A stretch of DNA of 64,000 nucleotides from Enterococcus florum (GTDB lineage: Bacteria > Bacillota > Bacilli > Lactobacillales > Enterococcaceae), in assembly GCF_004309355.1 (NCBI RefSeq), contig NZ_BJCC01000013.1:124001-188000 (forward strand), given 5' to 3'. Below, piece after piece: positions 10,424 to 22,155 of this stretch; the first letter of the stretch is position 1; the number at the start of each line of letters is the position of its first letter. The position numbers and the translations under genes are program-made. The notes beneath the pieces were generated by a model. The model ran no database searches, was not told the origin of the DNA, and saw only the letters and a program-made list of their open reading frames with translations.

Positions 10424-10785
10424 TCAATCATTCAACTCTTTGATTTTTTCAATCGTTTTCTTTTGGACAGAATTTTTGGCACTGGTTAAAACTGCAATTA
10501 AATTTGCTTCTTGATGATTTTCATCGTAAGCATGACCGATACTTTGAATGTAGCTCTGCCGCAATTCCTGAACCGCCATGGATAACCACTAGTAATCTTT
10601 CACATAACCTTCAAAAGTAGGATGTACTCAAAATAGCTGCCGTTGATGACAATAGTTGCAAACTCTCTATCGACAAGCATGATGAGGGCTTCCTGCATGG
10701 ATGAGGCAGAGTGAGAGCCAAAGCCGTTGCTCATAAGAAGGGGATGATACAGTTTCTGTTCTTCATCAGAATAGTGAAATAACAA
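10424..10785 (-). pseudogene. Broken receiver-like regulator (two fragments)
   Basis: Two minus-strand fragments belong together. The first (10600-10785) begins LLFHYSDEEQKLYHPLLMS and shows a receiver-like fold pattern up to FATIVINGSYFEYILLLKVM, then stops. The second (10424-10579, 51 codons) ends VQKKTIEKIKELND at a good terminator. The intervening 20 bases would shift the frame, and the expected middle of the domain and any DNA-binding part are missing. I read this as a response-regulator-like gene inactivated by deletion and frameshift. The exact family is uncertain. Confidence 0.5.
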
Positions 10786-10863
10786 AGTTGGAATCTTGAC
10801 TACCGTTCTCTCCGCCTCTTTTTTTAATAAAACTATACTAACTCGGTTGATTCAAGAAATAAA

Positions 10864-11358
10864 CTAAGCGTTCTCCACCGGCACCCAAATCTCCACATCA
10901 TCCCCTTGGGTATACAACTCAATGTCGGGCGCGGCGGAGTTCATTGCGCCGGTTTCATAGCCGCTGTTCAGGCCGCGATAGCCCGAAGTCGGCATCCATT
11001 GAGTGAAGATATCCATCTGCACATGGCCCATTTCTTCCTTTTTGCAGGGAAATACGGCCCAAGTAGCTGCAGGCACCGTGTATTCTTCCATGCCCTCCGG
11101 CGTGGCCTTCGTAGTGGCACAGGCAATGTAATAATCAAACACCTTGGCATCGTTGGCATCAGAGTTGTATACGCTCACGCCCAGCAGGCCCATAGGCGCG
11201 GCATTCATCAAAGGCAAAATCTGCATCTGCTTTTTCTGGCTCATGACCTCTCCCCAAAAAGCAGGGATATCCTTCATGCCCTGCATATTTTCGTTGGTAG
11301 AGCGCAGCTTAACACCGACAATGCGGAAAGCGTCCATTTTCTCAATTCTGTGGTTCAT
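10864..11358 (-). CDS. GyrI-like / AraC effector-binding domain protein
   Basis: The 164-residue product is a free-standing SOUL/GyrI-like small-molecule-binding domain. Members of this family bind small molecules, often drugs or planar compounds, or protect gyrase. The second ATG (MNHRIEKMDAFRIVG) has the better spacing from AGAAGGA and is used here; the first is 6 bp upstream. Supporting motifs are FRIVGVKLR near the start and VPAATWAVFPCK near residue 110, followed by the family ending DIELYTQGDDVEIWVPV. The DNA is clearly GC-richer than the neighbourhood, like the DUF998 and TetR genes upstream, suggesting joint arrival from a different donor. Confidence 0.75.
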   Translation of the reverse strand: MNHRIEKMDAFRIVGVKLRSTNENMQGMKDIPAFWGEVMSQKKQMQILPLMNAAPMGLLGVSVYNSDANDAKVFDYYIACATTKATPEGMEEYTVPAATWAVFPCKKEEMGHVQMDIFTQWMPTSGYRGLNSGYETGAMNSAAPDIELYTQGDDVEIWVPVENA

Positions 11359-11376
11359 ATTCATTCCTTCTTTCTT

Positions 11377-12005
11377 TTATTGGGTATTTATTCTTGGTGT
11401 AGCACACCAAACACAGCTTAACAGAAAGCTGATGGCTTCCTCTATCCTATTCACATCAACAATTAACAAATTGTCTGCGGGCGTATGCATCACTGATTCC
11501 ATGAGGGTGAAAATGTTCGATGCCGTTACTGCGACAGCAGGAACACCGGAGCTGGCAAAGAGCATACGGTCGCCCATCACCCACACTTTCATCATCTGCC
11601 AGCCCTATTTTATAAAGCAGCTTCTTCGCGTGCTGTACATGAAAATTCAGATTGTCTGGCTTTGCGGCAGTTGGGATAAATGCCACCGTCTTTTCAAAGA
11701 AATCCCATCGATAAACTGCGGCAAAAGGCAGATCATGCACTTGAACAGGGAGCAAATACGCTGCCAAACTGCTTTCGTGGTCAGAACAACTCTGCACAAA
11801 CAGAATCAGCATGGCAAGTAGGCCATACGGGAATACCCAACAGCTCGGTACAGTACTGCACTGACGGCGTAAAATGCGGCAGCCTAACACTTCATGGGCT
11901 AGCCTCCTGCATCAGATTCTGTTTGATATTCAGTCAGCGGTAGCGCAAGTTCTCGTCGTACCGTATATCTTTCAGTTTTTCAAACAATAGGGTCACTCCC
12001 TTCAT
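11377..12005 (-). pseudogene. Decayed M28-type metallopeptidase gene
   Basis: Reading the minus strand from ATG at 12005, the frame begins MKGVTLLFEKLKDIRYDE and stops after 23 codons. In a second frame the text reads VHDLPFAAVYRWDFFEKTV then AKPDNLNFHVQHAKKLLYK. In a third it ends with the typical M28 C-terminus (GVPAVAVTASNIFTLMESV then HTPADN). At least two frameshifts are needed to join these, so the gene is non-functional. A TATAAT box lies about 20 bp upstream of the ATG. The composition matches the GC-rich island. Confidence 0.65.
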
Positions 12006-12041
12006 CGTAATAGTCCTATTATACCGGGAGGACACATCGCC

Positions 12042-12683
12042 TTATTGTATGATATTGACTTTGTTGTACTTAAAGGTAAACAGGTAAGACCATACAAATA
12101 CAAAAAGCTGCAAGGTCAAAATTACCAGACGCTCGGTGATACCTAGGATGCCAAGGTTATAGGCGAGTGAAAGAGGGTTCAACGCGCCAAACAGAAAAAT
12201 GGCAATACTAAAACTGAGGCAGATACGCCCCAACAACTTGTTTTTTTCTTTTTTGAGATACCCGTAGGCGAGCAGAAATAACGCTGCAATAGTTGTAAAT
12301 ACGACAACCATCGTGACAACGATATGCATCATGTTTTGGAAGTTCATCTCTGTTTTGTTACCGGTGAGAGGGAATAAGCTGTAGCCAATGGTGGTGGAAA
12401 GTGCCATAATCAGCAGCAGCCCATATCCCGCAGTGGTTGCCTTGTGATAGTGCTTAACGGCATACCACAACAACGTAGCAACAAACAGTAGAAATGTCAC
12501 CCCATAAACCGCCGTAAACACGCGCAGCAAGGGAGCATTGGGCGCGCCATCGGCTGTCAGGGAGCTGATATCCATGGATACCGGGTCATATTCGGGCCAT
12601 AAAGCCTGCCCAATAAAAACATGCAACAGATAGACCACCGAGCTGATCATGCCCAAGGAAAACAGCGGCTTAATGATCCTCAT
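12042..12683 (-). CDS. DUF998 family membrane protein
   Basis: The 213-residue polytopic membrane protein has about six predicted helices. The family pattern includes an N-terminal helix with LLHVFIGQALWPEYDPVSMD, then DISSLTADGAPNAPLLRV, and GYSLFPLTG between helices. Function is unknown in the family. The ATG at 12683 is chosen because GAGGTG precedes it by 6 bp; an in-frame GTG at 12695 overlaps the tetR stop. The gene starts 8 bp after the TetR-family gene on the same strand, so the two form an operon, and the TetR protein probably controls this membrane protein. GC content is higher than the flanks. Confidence 0.8.
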   Translation of the reverse strand: MRIIKPLFSLGMISSVVYLLHVFIGQALWPEYDPVSMDISSLTADGAPNAPLLRVFTAVYGVTFLLFVATLLWYAVKHYHKATTAGYGLLLIMALSTTIGYSLFPLTGNKTEMNFQNMMHIVVTMVVVFTTIAALFLLAYGYLKKEKNKLLGRICLSFSIAIFLFGALNPLSLAYNLGILGITERLVILTLQLFVFVWSYLFTFKYNKVNIIQ

Positions 12684-12691
12684 TGTACACC

Positions 12692-13300
12692 TCACACAGA
12701 TTGACCAGATTTGTATTCTTTACAAAACCCGGTGATATAGTCACAAATCATCGTCCTACCTTTATCCGGCTGTCCGTTTGCGGCATAATCCCTACCCAAA
12801 TCCAGCAGCTCATGGATGGTTAGGCAGAAGGCGGTTGCAGCAGTCTTCAGACAGGGGAAGCGAAGCAGCCCACTCTCTTGCATTGCTGCCAGCAACTGTT
12901 GCACTTGTGCCAGCATGGTTTGCGTTTCCTCAATCATAATTTTGGCGGCTAGGGGGTTAAAGACACGCTCGGAGTAAATGAACCGGTAGAACATAGCCAT
13001 ATCCCTAGACTCATTCATCGCCTTGTAAGCAAAAACTACACTTTCCAGCACCTCCACCGCTGTTTTGTCTTGCAAAAAAGCAGGATGCTCCAAGGGGAGG
13101 CCTTTCCGGTTTGCAACCGCCATGGTGCGAATGTATCGGTACAACGCCTCGATAATCTCATCTTTTGATTTGTAATGGCTGAACAAGGTGGCCTTACGAA
13201 CGCCTACCCTATCGGCAATTTTCTGCAAAGAGACATTACCCAAGCCGGTTTCAGATGCCAGCTCCAATGTACACCTCAAAATTTGCTCTTTTGTATTCAA
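12692..13300 (-). CDS. TetR/AcrR-family repressor
   Basis: This 202-residue one-component repressor has an N-terminal helix-turn-helix (residues 5-50, LGNVSLQKIADRVGVRKATLFSHYKSKDEII) and a C-terminal ligand-binding domain. It is first in a two-gene operon with the DUF998 protein. Immediately upstream lies a 52-bp perfect palindrome made of two TACC-NATN-GGTA boxes (13306-13357), the expected autoregulatory site. The inducer is unknown. The GC-rich coding sequence suggests it came in with its operon from another Firmicutes lineage. Confidence 0.88.
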   Translation of the reverse strand: MNTKEQILRCTLELASETGLGNVSLQKIADRVGVRKATLFSHYKSKDEIIEALYRYIRTMAVANRKGLPLEHPAFLQDKTAVEVLESVVFAYKAMNESRDMAMFYRFIYSERVFNPLAAKIMIEETQTMLAQVQQLLAAMQESGLLRFPCLKTAATAFCLTIHELLDLGRDYAANGQPDKGRTMICDYITGFCKEYKSGQSV

Positions 13301-13305
13301 AATAA

Positions 13306-13357
13306 GCCCTCCCTACCAATCGGTAGCTTCATTATACTACCGATTGGTAGGGAGGGC
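13306..13357. promoter_or_regulatory. Twin palindromic operator for the TetR-family repressor
   Basis: Arms of 21 bp (13306-13326 and 13337-13357) are perfect reverse complements separated by 10 bp. Each arm contains its own smaller dyad (TACCAATCGGTA in the left arm, TACCGATTGGTA in the right), so the site offers two repressor-dimer boxes. It ends 6 bp from the tetR start codon. Confidence 0.8.
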
Positions 13358-13380
13358 AAGATTGTTCTAAGAAGGATCTC

Positions 13381-13819
13381 ATGAAACTTTTTGATATGAG
13401 TCGTGGAACGATAAGAAATCGGTTTCTTTTTTGGTACAAGGAAAAGGAACCTTTATCATTGATGAGAATATCGGCTCTCTCTTTTCTGAATCAATGAAAA
13501 ATCAAGGTCTTGAGTTTGATGCAAAATTGATTAACTTAGAAAAAAGACAGGCCGACGAAAAGATCGCTCGCATGTTAAAATCAATGTAGGCGATGACTAC
13601 TTATTTATTGAATGGACACAGGCGGTTCATGCTGAAACTTCTTTTGCCGCTGTTCCTTCAAATAAAACGATTTCGGAGCTTCTTCAAGTTGAAGAAAACT
13701 CTCCATTGCTTTATCAAGAACAGCTTGTTCACCTAGACAATGATTCGATCATTGAATTAGGGCGCGTCTGGTTAAAATCAAACAAATTCTGTGTAGGAAG
13801 TATTTTGCAGCGAACGTAA
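13381..13819 (+). pseudogene. Decayed GntR-family (UTRA-domain) regulator
   Basis: The plus-strand text begins LFDMSRGTIRN (helix-turn-helix part). With frameshifts it continues as FLVQGKGTFIIDENIGSLF and then a UTRA-like effector domain ending LGRVWLKSNKFCVGSILQRT. At least two frame changes (near 13420 and 13590) are required, and the N-terminus is cut where the TetR operator begins. The recipient genome apparently lost this regulator when the TetR/DUF998 block inserted next to it. Confidence 0.7.
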
Positions 13820-14274
13820 TAGTTTACCCTTAACTGTGTGAGTAACCATTGATTCTAAGTAGGTGGTTGCTTCACAGTTTTTCTTTTCAAAAAAATGAAA
13901 TGAACAGTTTAGCTCGTTCTTATCAGAAAGAAAAAAGTCCAGTTACTGAGAAGTTAGTTGAAACTATTCTCAATGCTTATCAATTTGAAGCTATCGTTGA
14001 CAGAAGGAAAAAATGTTTGGAAGCGGAACTTCACTGATGTTGAACAATTGTCTAATTATGGTGATAAGATACGTACGCTATCAATGGTTTTAGCCACCTA
14101 GTATAACAGAATACGATGTAGGGTTAGATTTTTTGATCATTTACTCGTGTCATACACTTGTATGCCCGCATTTTTTGATGACACCTATAAGCTTTTTCGA
14201 TTCTTTACAAAGCAACCTTTGCTTCTAACCGAAATCCTACGGAGGCGTCGATTTTATTTCTTTGTTCTAAAAAC
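13820..14274. other. Interval with a remnant reading frame
   Basis: A short plus-strand frame (13849-14037) contains SPVTEKLVETILNAYQFEAI and could be the start of a lost gene. It has no clear ribosome site and stops after 62 codons. I do not recognise the family. The remaining bases show no gene. Confidence 0.25.
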
Positions 14275-14307
14275 AAAAAAGCCCAATCATCCGTTAAGAC
14301 ATTGAGC
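14275..14307 (-). terminator. Terminator of the beta-glucoside operon
   Basis: GCCCAAT (14281-14287) pairs with ATTGAGC (14301-14307), one G-T pair in the RNA. On the minus strand the hairpin runs into TTTTTTG. It lies about 100 bp past the phosphatase gene. Confidence 0.6.
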
Positions 14308-14404
14308 CCCTTATCTGCTTTGTTCTTTCTCCATAGTTTTTAATTGAGTTGATCAAACAGTTGAATAGCAGAATTTCAAATCTAGTTGTTTTACTATTCG
14401 TTCC

Positions 14405-15187
14405 TTACTCAATATATTGCGTATCGCCAATCTTATCTAAGGTATATTTTCCATTTTTATACTTAAGGGTAGTTACGCTGCAATTTTCTATCATCTCACC
14501 GTTGTAAGCGTCTGGAACCAGCATCTCCAATAAGGTTGGGATCATACCGCCAGAAGAAACGATCATAACATTCTTTGCCTTCTTTTTCTTGGCATCTTTG
14601 ATTACCTTATCCATCGCTGCTTGACCACGAGTTGTAATCTCATCATAATTTTCTGCTGCCTTCAATGGATCATTTTCAGCGATCGTATTCGCTATGCCAT
14701 CATCACCAATTTTTTCAACTAGCTTATCATAATCAGACCAGTCATCGTCCAACTGGAAGCCGTTCGCTTCAAAAATCGGTGTCCACATTTCTTTGTCTGT
14801 CTTGCCTTCATATCCGCCGTAATTCCACTCTTTGAAGCCATCATGTTCGATCAATTTAGGCTTCTTATGTTCATTCTTCGCAAGGATTAGCTTGGCTGTA
14901 TTACGTTGTCGACCCAGGTCGCTGGAATAAGCAAGATCAAACTTGATCTCCTTCAAGCCCGTTCCAAGTTTTTTTGCTTGGCTGATCCCGGTATCTGTCA
15001 ATGGTGAATCAGCAAAACCCTGCACTTGTCCAGTGGTGTTAAAAAAGGTTTTGCCATGACGAATTAAGTAGATTGTAACCTCATCGTTCTTTTTCTTTGC
15101 TGCTTCAGCTTCCTCGCCCTTGGCTAAACCACCGATCAACACAGCTCCCAACATGCAGGTTAACAATACCCCAAACACTTTTTTCAT
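14405..15187 (-). CDS. Secreted histidine-phosphatase-family protein
   Basis: The 260-residue product has a signal peptide (MKKVFGVLLTCMLGAVLIGG, with a likely cleavage after AEAA near residue 30) and a phosphoglycerate-mutase-like domain with the catalytic LIRHGKTFFN motif near residue 42. The second histidine, usually VSHGG near the C-terminus, is VSSGGMIPTLL here, so catalysis may be altered. The same SSG pattern occurs in some related lactobacillales proteins. It begins 1 bp after the 6-phospho-beta-glucosidase stop, making it the last gene of the beta-glucoside operon. Its substrate is unknown; an extracellular phosphatase here is not an obvious part of sugar uptake. Confidence 0.8.
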   Translation of the reverse strand: MKKVFGVLLTCMLGAVLIGGLAKGEEAEAAKKKNDEVTIYLIRHGKTFFNTTGQVQGFADSPLTDTGISQAKKLGTGLKEIKFDLAYSSDLGRQRNTAKLILAKNEHKKPKLIEHDGFKEWNYGGYEGKTDKEMWTPIFEANGFQLDDDWSDYDKLVEKIGDDGIANTIAENDPLKAAENYDEITTRGQAAMDKVIKDAKKKKAKNVMIVSSGGMIPTLLEMLVPDAYNGEMIENCSVTTLKYKNGKYTLDKIGDTQYIE

Positions 15188-15188
15188 T

Positions 15189-18483
<3,295 letters not shown>

Positions 18484-18485
18484 AA

Positions 18486-19346
18486 TTATTTCTCCTCTTC
18501 TCGTTTCGCGACTCGCTGGATATGCAGCATTAGATAAGCTTCCTCGTCTTCAGACAAATCTTTTCCAAAGGTATCTCGGACATACACTCGAATCTTGTTG
18601 ACGCAGCTGTAAGCATCTGGATAAAGCTTACGAATTTGTCGATTCAGCTCTGTCTCATTTGAGGCAAAGACCTCATTTTTAAACATACGGACGATAAAGT
18701 ATTGCAGGTGGGTCACTAAACGAATGTAATTGATACTTTCTTCTTCGAAATCTAATCGGAAGTGGTATTTAATAATGGATAAGATATTGCGCACCGCCTC
18801 CATCATGCGCATCATACTGTCATCTTCACTGCCCTTGGCTTGAAGATTGATAAAATGCAAAGCAATAGATACGGCTTCTTCATTCGGACAAGCTTTTCCT
18901 GTCGCTTCTTCGATCAGTCCTACAGCATAAAGTCCGATCTTATAATGATCTGGATAAAACTTCCGAACCTCCCAATCTAACGGGCTTTTGACAATTTGGT
19001 CCTTTTCCAGCCGTTTGATGGCAAAATCAATATGATCAAGCAATGCTAGATAAAGATAATCGGACACATCCTTCTTAATAACTTTCTCACCATATTCGAT
19101 CGTCTTGGTTACAATCTGAAGGTATTCATCTGTGGTATTCGAAAGTAAATAACTGAAATGCTCCAATTTATCATGGGAATCTAGGACATAGGTTTTCTGA
19201 ATCTCCGTTTCCGCGATAGTATCCCCTGCTTTGTGCTTAAACGCAACACCCTTTGAATAAACAATGATTTCGTTTCCGCGGGTTTGGCTATTGCTTCCCT
19301 TTTTTACAATGGCTACATTATTGTTTAAAATTTGACTGATAATCAT
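18486..19346 (-). CDS. BglG/LicT-family antiterminator of the beta-glucoside operon
   Basis: This RNA-binding antiterminator stabilises the RAT hairpin when its PRDs are suitably phosphorylated, allowing transcription into the operon. The start is placed at ATG 19346 (MIISQILNNNVAIV) behind AAAGGAGG; the frame extends 7 codons upstream without support. The N-terminal co-antiterminator domain (1-57) is followed by PRD1 and PRD2. The 286-residue length is normal. It is the first gene of the operon, immediately after its own RAT/terminator, a self-controlling arrangement known from bgl/lic systems. Confidence 0.93.
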   Translation of the reverse strand: MIISQILNNNVAIVKKGSNSQTRGNEIIVYSKGVAFKHKAGDTIAETEIQKTYVLDSHDKLEHFSYLLSNTTDEYLQIVTKTIEYGEKVIKKDVSDYLYLALLDHIDFAIKRLEKDQIVKSPLDWEVRKFYPDHYKIGLYAVGLIEEATGKACPNEEAVSIALHFINLQAKGSEDDSMMRMMEAVRNILSIIKYHFRLDFEEESINYIRLVTHLQYFIVRMFKNEVFASNETELNRQIRKLYPDAYSCVNKIRVYVRDTFGKDLSEDEEAYLMLHIQRVAKREEEK

Positions 19347-19364
19347 GCTTTCCCTCCTTTCAAA

Positions 19365-19419
19365 CAAAAAAACTCAAATTACCTAAGGATAGTGTATTTA
19401 TCCTGAGGTAATTTGAGTT
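19365..19419 (-). terminator. RAT-controlled leader terminator of the bgl operon
   Basis: A 21-bp stem with one mismatch (19371-19391 with 19399-19419) and a run of T on the minus strand would stop transcription before the antiterminator gene. Its upstream arm overlaps the RAT, so the two hairpins are mutually exclusive. Confidence 0.92.
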
Positions 19420-19443
19420 CTGCCTGCATCATCAGTAACATAC
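19415..19443 (-). promoter_or_regulatory. Ribonucleic antiterminator (RAT) site
   Basis: On the minus strand the sequence reads TGTTACTGATGATGCAGGCA, flanked by GTA and GAACTC, closely matching the BglG/LicT RAT consensus (GTTACTG....GCAGGCAAAACC). It overlaps the first bases of the terminator stem at 19399-19419. Confidence 0.9.
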
Positions 19444-19493
19444 TCAAAGCAGCAACTGCCACCGTTGCTTTGATTTAAGTTTTCTCATCTATT

Positions 19494-19530
19494 ATTCTAA
19501 AGGAGGGTTCTTTTGATGTCAACGCTTTCT
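19494..19530 (-). promoter_or_regulatory. Promoter of the bgl operon with overlapping cre
   Basis: On the minus strand TTGACA (19517-19522) and TAGAAT (19494-19499) are separated by 17 bp. The sequence AGAAAGCGTTGACA (19517-19530) matches the CcpA-binding cre consensus apart from one or two positions and covers the -35 box, so carbon catabolite repression by steric block is expected. Confidence 0.85.
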
Positions 19531-19594
19531 TTTAGTTTAAAATATCCATTTACTCTCTCAAGCATGGCTGTCCTTGTTTTTTTGTTCTCTCAAG

Positions 19595-19637
19595 AAAAAA
19601 CGCCTCCCGAAAATCATTAATAGATTCTTGAGAGGTG
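19595..19637 (-). terminator. Terminator of the CPBP gene
   Basis: CGCCTCCCGAAAATC (19601-19615) and GATTCTTGAGAGGTG (19623-19637) form an imperfect stem. On the minus strand the hairpin is followed by TTTTTT (19595-19600). Confidence 0.7.
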
Positions 19638-19712
19638 TCCGCTATTTTTGTCTTTTAAAGGGAATGAGATCCCTGCTTGAATCGCTTTTCTAATCTAAGC
19701 AGATTTCTCTGT

Positions 19713-20507
19713 TTAATGCTGTATATTCCCTTCACTAAACTGACTAATAATCTCCTCATGCTTACTCTTTCGCAAAATAAACAAGGCGATCACAATGAAA
19801 ATCAGTGTGGTGATCAGCTGCAACCCAATTCCACCACCTGTTTGCGTGCTAGACGGGGCAATACTTCCGCCAGTCGAAGCAATACTGACAAAATCATTTA
19901 CTCCATGCAGCAATAATGGCCACAGAATGTTCCTTGTTCTTAAAAACAAGGCAGCCATATAAAGACCTGAACCAAAGGTGGCAATCGTTTGTAGTACTAC
20001 TCCAGATGCTTCACCTGGAGAGTAATTTACGATCAAGTGACTAAGAGAGAACAGTATACTTGAGATAAAGACTGACAGATAAATGGATTTCGCTCCCGAA
20101 TAAGCCCGAAAAATAGCCGTTTGCAGCAGACCTCGGAAGTAAAACTCTTCAAATAAGGCAGCAAACAGTCCTAAGATAGCCGCATTTACAAAAACAGAAG
20201 CGATGTTTCCCGATTCATTTGATAGATTCACTGCTGTTCCAAAAACCATGATTGCCAAATAAAGCAGCACTGGCAAAACCACAAGTAATTGCGACAACAG
20301 TCTGCTTTTAGAGAAAAAGCGTGGTCTGATTTGGATTAAGAATTTGCCTAAGAGATAAGTAGCAAGCAGCATGATGGTGTTTTGAATTACCAGCTTGCTG
20401 GTTGCTGAAAAAGATTTAGGTATAAGAAATGAGACCAGAAACAATAAGGCAATTACGATCAGCCAGCTGCCAATCAGCCTCGGCCACAGCTTGGTTTTAT
20501 TTTTCAT
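19713..20507 (-). CDS. CPBP-family intramembrane glutamic endopeptidase
   Basis: The 264-residue membrane protein of the CAAX protease/bacteriocin-processing (CPBP, Abi) family has all three motifs: EEFYFRG, FSLSHL and HGVND. About eight hydrophobic segments are predicted. Such proteins process peptides or confer bacteriocin self-immunity, but no bacteriocin gene is near. The ATG at 20507 is preferred over that at 20516, which overlaps the ribosome site AAGGAGG. It stands alone, divergent from the oxidoreductase gene. Confidence 0.85.
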   Translation of the reverse strand: MKNKTKLWPRLIGSWLIVIALLFLVSFLIPKSFSATSKLVIQNTIMLLATYLLGKFLIQIRPRFFSKSRLLSQLLVVLPVLLYLAIMVFGTAVNLSNESGNIASVFVNAAILGLFAALFEEFYFRGLLQTAIFRAYSGAKSIYLSVFISSILFSLSHLIVNYSPGEASGVVLQTIATFGSGLYMAALFLRTRNILWPLLLHGVNDFVSIASTGGSIAPSSTQTGGGIGLQLITTLIFIVIALFILRKSKHEEIISQFSEGNIQH

Positions 20508-20615
20508 CTCTCTCATCCTCCTTGACTTACGGCAATCATACTAGGATTCATTAAAAAATAGAAACGATTCGTCTTGTGAAAAGGCAGAATGTTTTCGCAA
20601 TCAAAAGCCCCTTGC

Positions 20616-20621
20616 TATAAT
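20616..20621 (+). promoter_or_regulatory. Extended -10 promoter of the flavoprotein gene
   Basis: TTGCTATAATGG contains an extended -10 (TGC before TATAAT). The -35 region is weak, as expected for this promoter class. The start codon is 23 bp downstream. Confidence 0.6.
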
Positions 20622-20644
20622 GGACGCAGAAAGAAGGCTGAAAG

Positions 20645-21976
20645 ATGAAAAACTATAAAAACGTGATTATTGGATTTGGCAAAGGCGGCAAAACGTTGGC
20701 TAAAAATTTGGCGGTGCACGGCGAAGAGGTTTTGATGATTGAAGCTTCTGATCAAATGTACGGCGGAACCTGCATCAATATTGGCTGTATTCCTTCCAAG
20801 TCCTTGATTGTTAATAGCGAAAGAAAACTGCCCTTTACTGAAGCAGTCGAACATCGTGGCGAATTGACCGCCAAGCTGCGGAATAAAAATTACCATATGG
20901 TGGCTGATCAACCGACTGGTGAGGTTTGGACTGGAACAGCCAGCTTTTTATCTGATCATGAACTAGCTGTTGAATTGGCTGATGGCACGCATCAAGAAAT
21001 TCGGGGCGAACGGATCTTCATTAATACTGGCTCTACCCCTGTTATCCCTGATATTCCTGGTCTTGAGTTGAGCTCACGGATCGTTACTTCTAAAGAAGCA
21101 ATGGAATTGCCAGAATTACCTAAACGATTGATTATTATCGGTGCAGGCTATATCGGATTGGAATTTGCTTCGATGTTTGCCAACTATGGCAGCCAGGTAA
21201 CTGTACTGGACCCTCACACCGAATTTATGTTTAAAGAAGACCAAGATATTTCTGAGATGATCTATCACGATTTAACAGGAAAAGGCATTGATTTTGAATT
21301 AGGAGCAACAATAAAAAACGTAACAGAAGACCAAGACGGTGTTCAAGTTGCCTATGAAAAGGGCTCTGAACACATCATCACCGGCGATGCGATTTTAGTT
21401 GCCACAGGCCGCAAGCCAAACACTAAAAGCTTGAAGTTGGAAAACACAAGTATTGAAACCACAGACAGAGGCGCTGTCAAAGTCAATGACAAGCTGCAAA
21501 CCACTGTTGACAATGTTTGGGCCATTGGTGATGTGAATGGGGGGCCCCAATTTACGTATGTCTCTTTGGATGACTATCGAATCGTCAAGGATCAGCTGCT
21601 AGGAAAAGGGGAACGTTCTACTGCTGACCGGAAATTTGTTCCTTACACCGTCTTTCTAACGCCGCCATTGTCTCGTGTTGGTCTGAGTGAAAAAGAGATC
21701 CAAGCTGCAGGCTACGACTACAAAACCTTCAACTTCGCGACTGCAGGCGTTCCGAAAGCGCAGGTTTTAGAAGATCCAACGGGGGTTTTCAAAGTCATGG
21801 TAGACAAGCAAACGGATAAAATTCTTGGTGCGGTAATTTATAGTGAAGAATCCCATGAAGTCATCAATCTGATTGCTTTAGCAATGAAGGCGGATCTGCC
21901 TTATCAAATATTGCGAGATCAGATTTATACCCACCCAACGATGTCAGAAGCGCTGAATGACGTGTTGAGTGAGTAA
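20645..21976 (+). CDS. RclA-like pyridine nucleotide-disulfide oxidoreductase
   Basis: This 443-residue flavoenzyme uses FAD and NAD(P)H. The N-terminal FAD site is IIGFGKGGKTLA, the redox pair C43/C48 lies in GGTCINIGCIPSK, the NAD site is IIGAGYIGLEFASMF, and the dimerisation domain ends with HPT (H430). Closest known function is reduction of hypothiocyanous or hypochlorous acid stress (RclA/YkgC group), though mercuric-reductase relatives look similar and the N-terminal metal-binding domain of MerA is absent. It is monocistronic with its own promoter and terminator. Confidence 0.85.
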   Translation: MKNYKNVIIGFGKGGKTLAKNLAVHGEEVLMIEASDQMYGGTCINIGCIPSKSLIVNSERKLPFTEAVEHRGELTAKLRNKNYHMVADQPTGEVWTGTASFLSDHELAVELADGTHQEIRGERIFINTGSTPVIPDIPGLELSSRIVTSKEAMELPELPKRLIIIGAGYIGLEFASMFANYGSQVTVLDPHTEFMFKEDQDISEMIYHDLTGKGIDFELGATIKNVTEDQDGVQVAYEKGSEHIITGDAILVATGRKPNTKSLKLENTSIETTDRGAVKVNDKLQTTVDNVWAIGDVNGGPQFTYVSLDDYRIVKDQLLGKGERSTADRKFVPYTVFLTPPLSRVGLSEKEIQAAGYDYKTFNFATAGVPKAQVLEDPTGVFKVMVDKQTDKILGAVIYSEESHEVINLIALAMKADLPYQILRDQIYTHPTMSEALNDVLSE

Positions 21977-22020
21977 TGGCTAAGGCTTACCGTTTTTCAA
22001 AGTGTTGAAATTCTAGAAAA

Positions 22021-22065
22021 ACAGAGGGAGAACTTGTCGGGTAGACTGTTCTGCCTCTGTTTTTT
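22021..22065. terminator. Bidirectional terminator between convergent genes
   Basis: ACAGAGGGAGAAC (22021-22033) pairs with GTTCTGCCTCTGT (22048-22060), one mismatch, with T-runs on both strands. It serves the flavoprotein gene and the convergent tocopherol-cyclase-like gene. Confidence 0.85.
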
Positions 22066-22155
22066 GACGTCTAAATGTGCTAGTTTTTTCTATTTACAGA
22101 GCGAAGTTTCCTTTTCTCCTTATAAAGTGATAGATAATTTCTGGCTAAAGGATAA

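Noticed and set aside
10906-11821. Two overlapping plus-strand ORFs (171 and 225 codons)
   Set aside because: They are antisense to the GyrI-like gene and to the M28 remnant; the minus-strand text shows family signatures, the plus-strand text does not.
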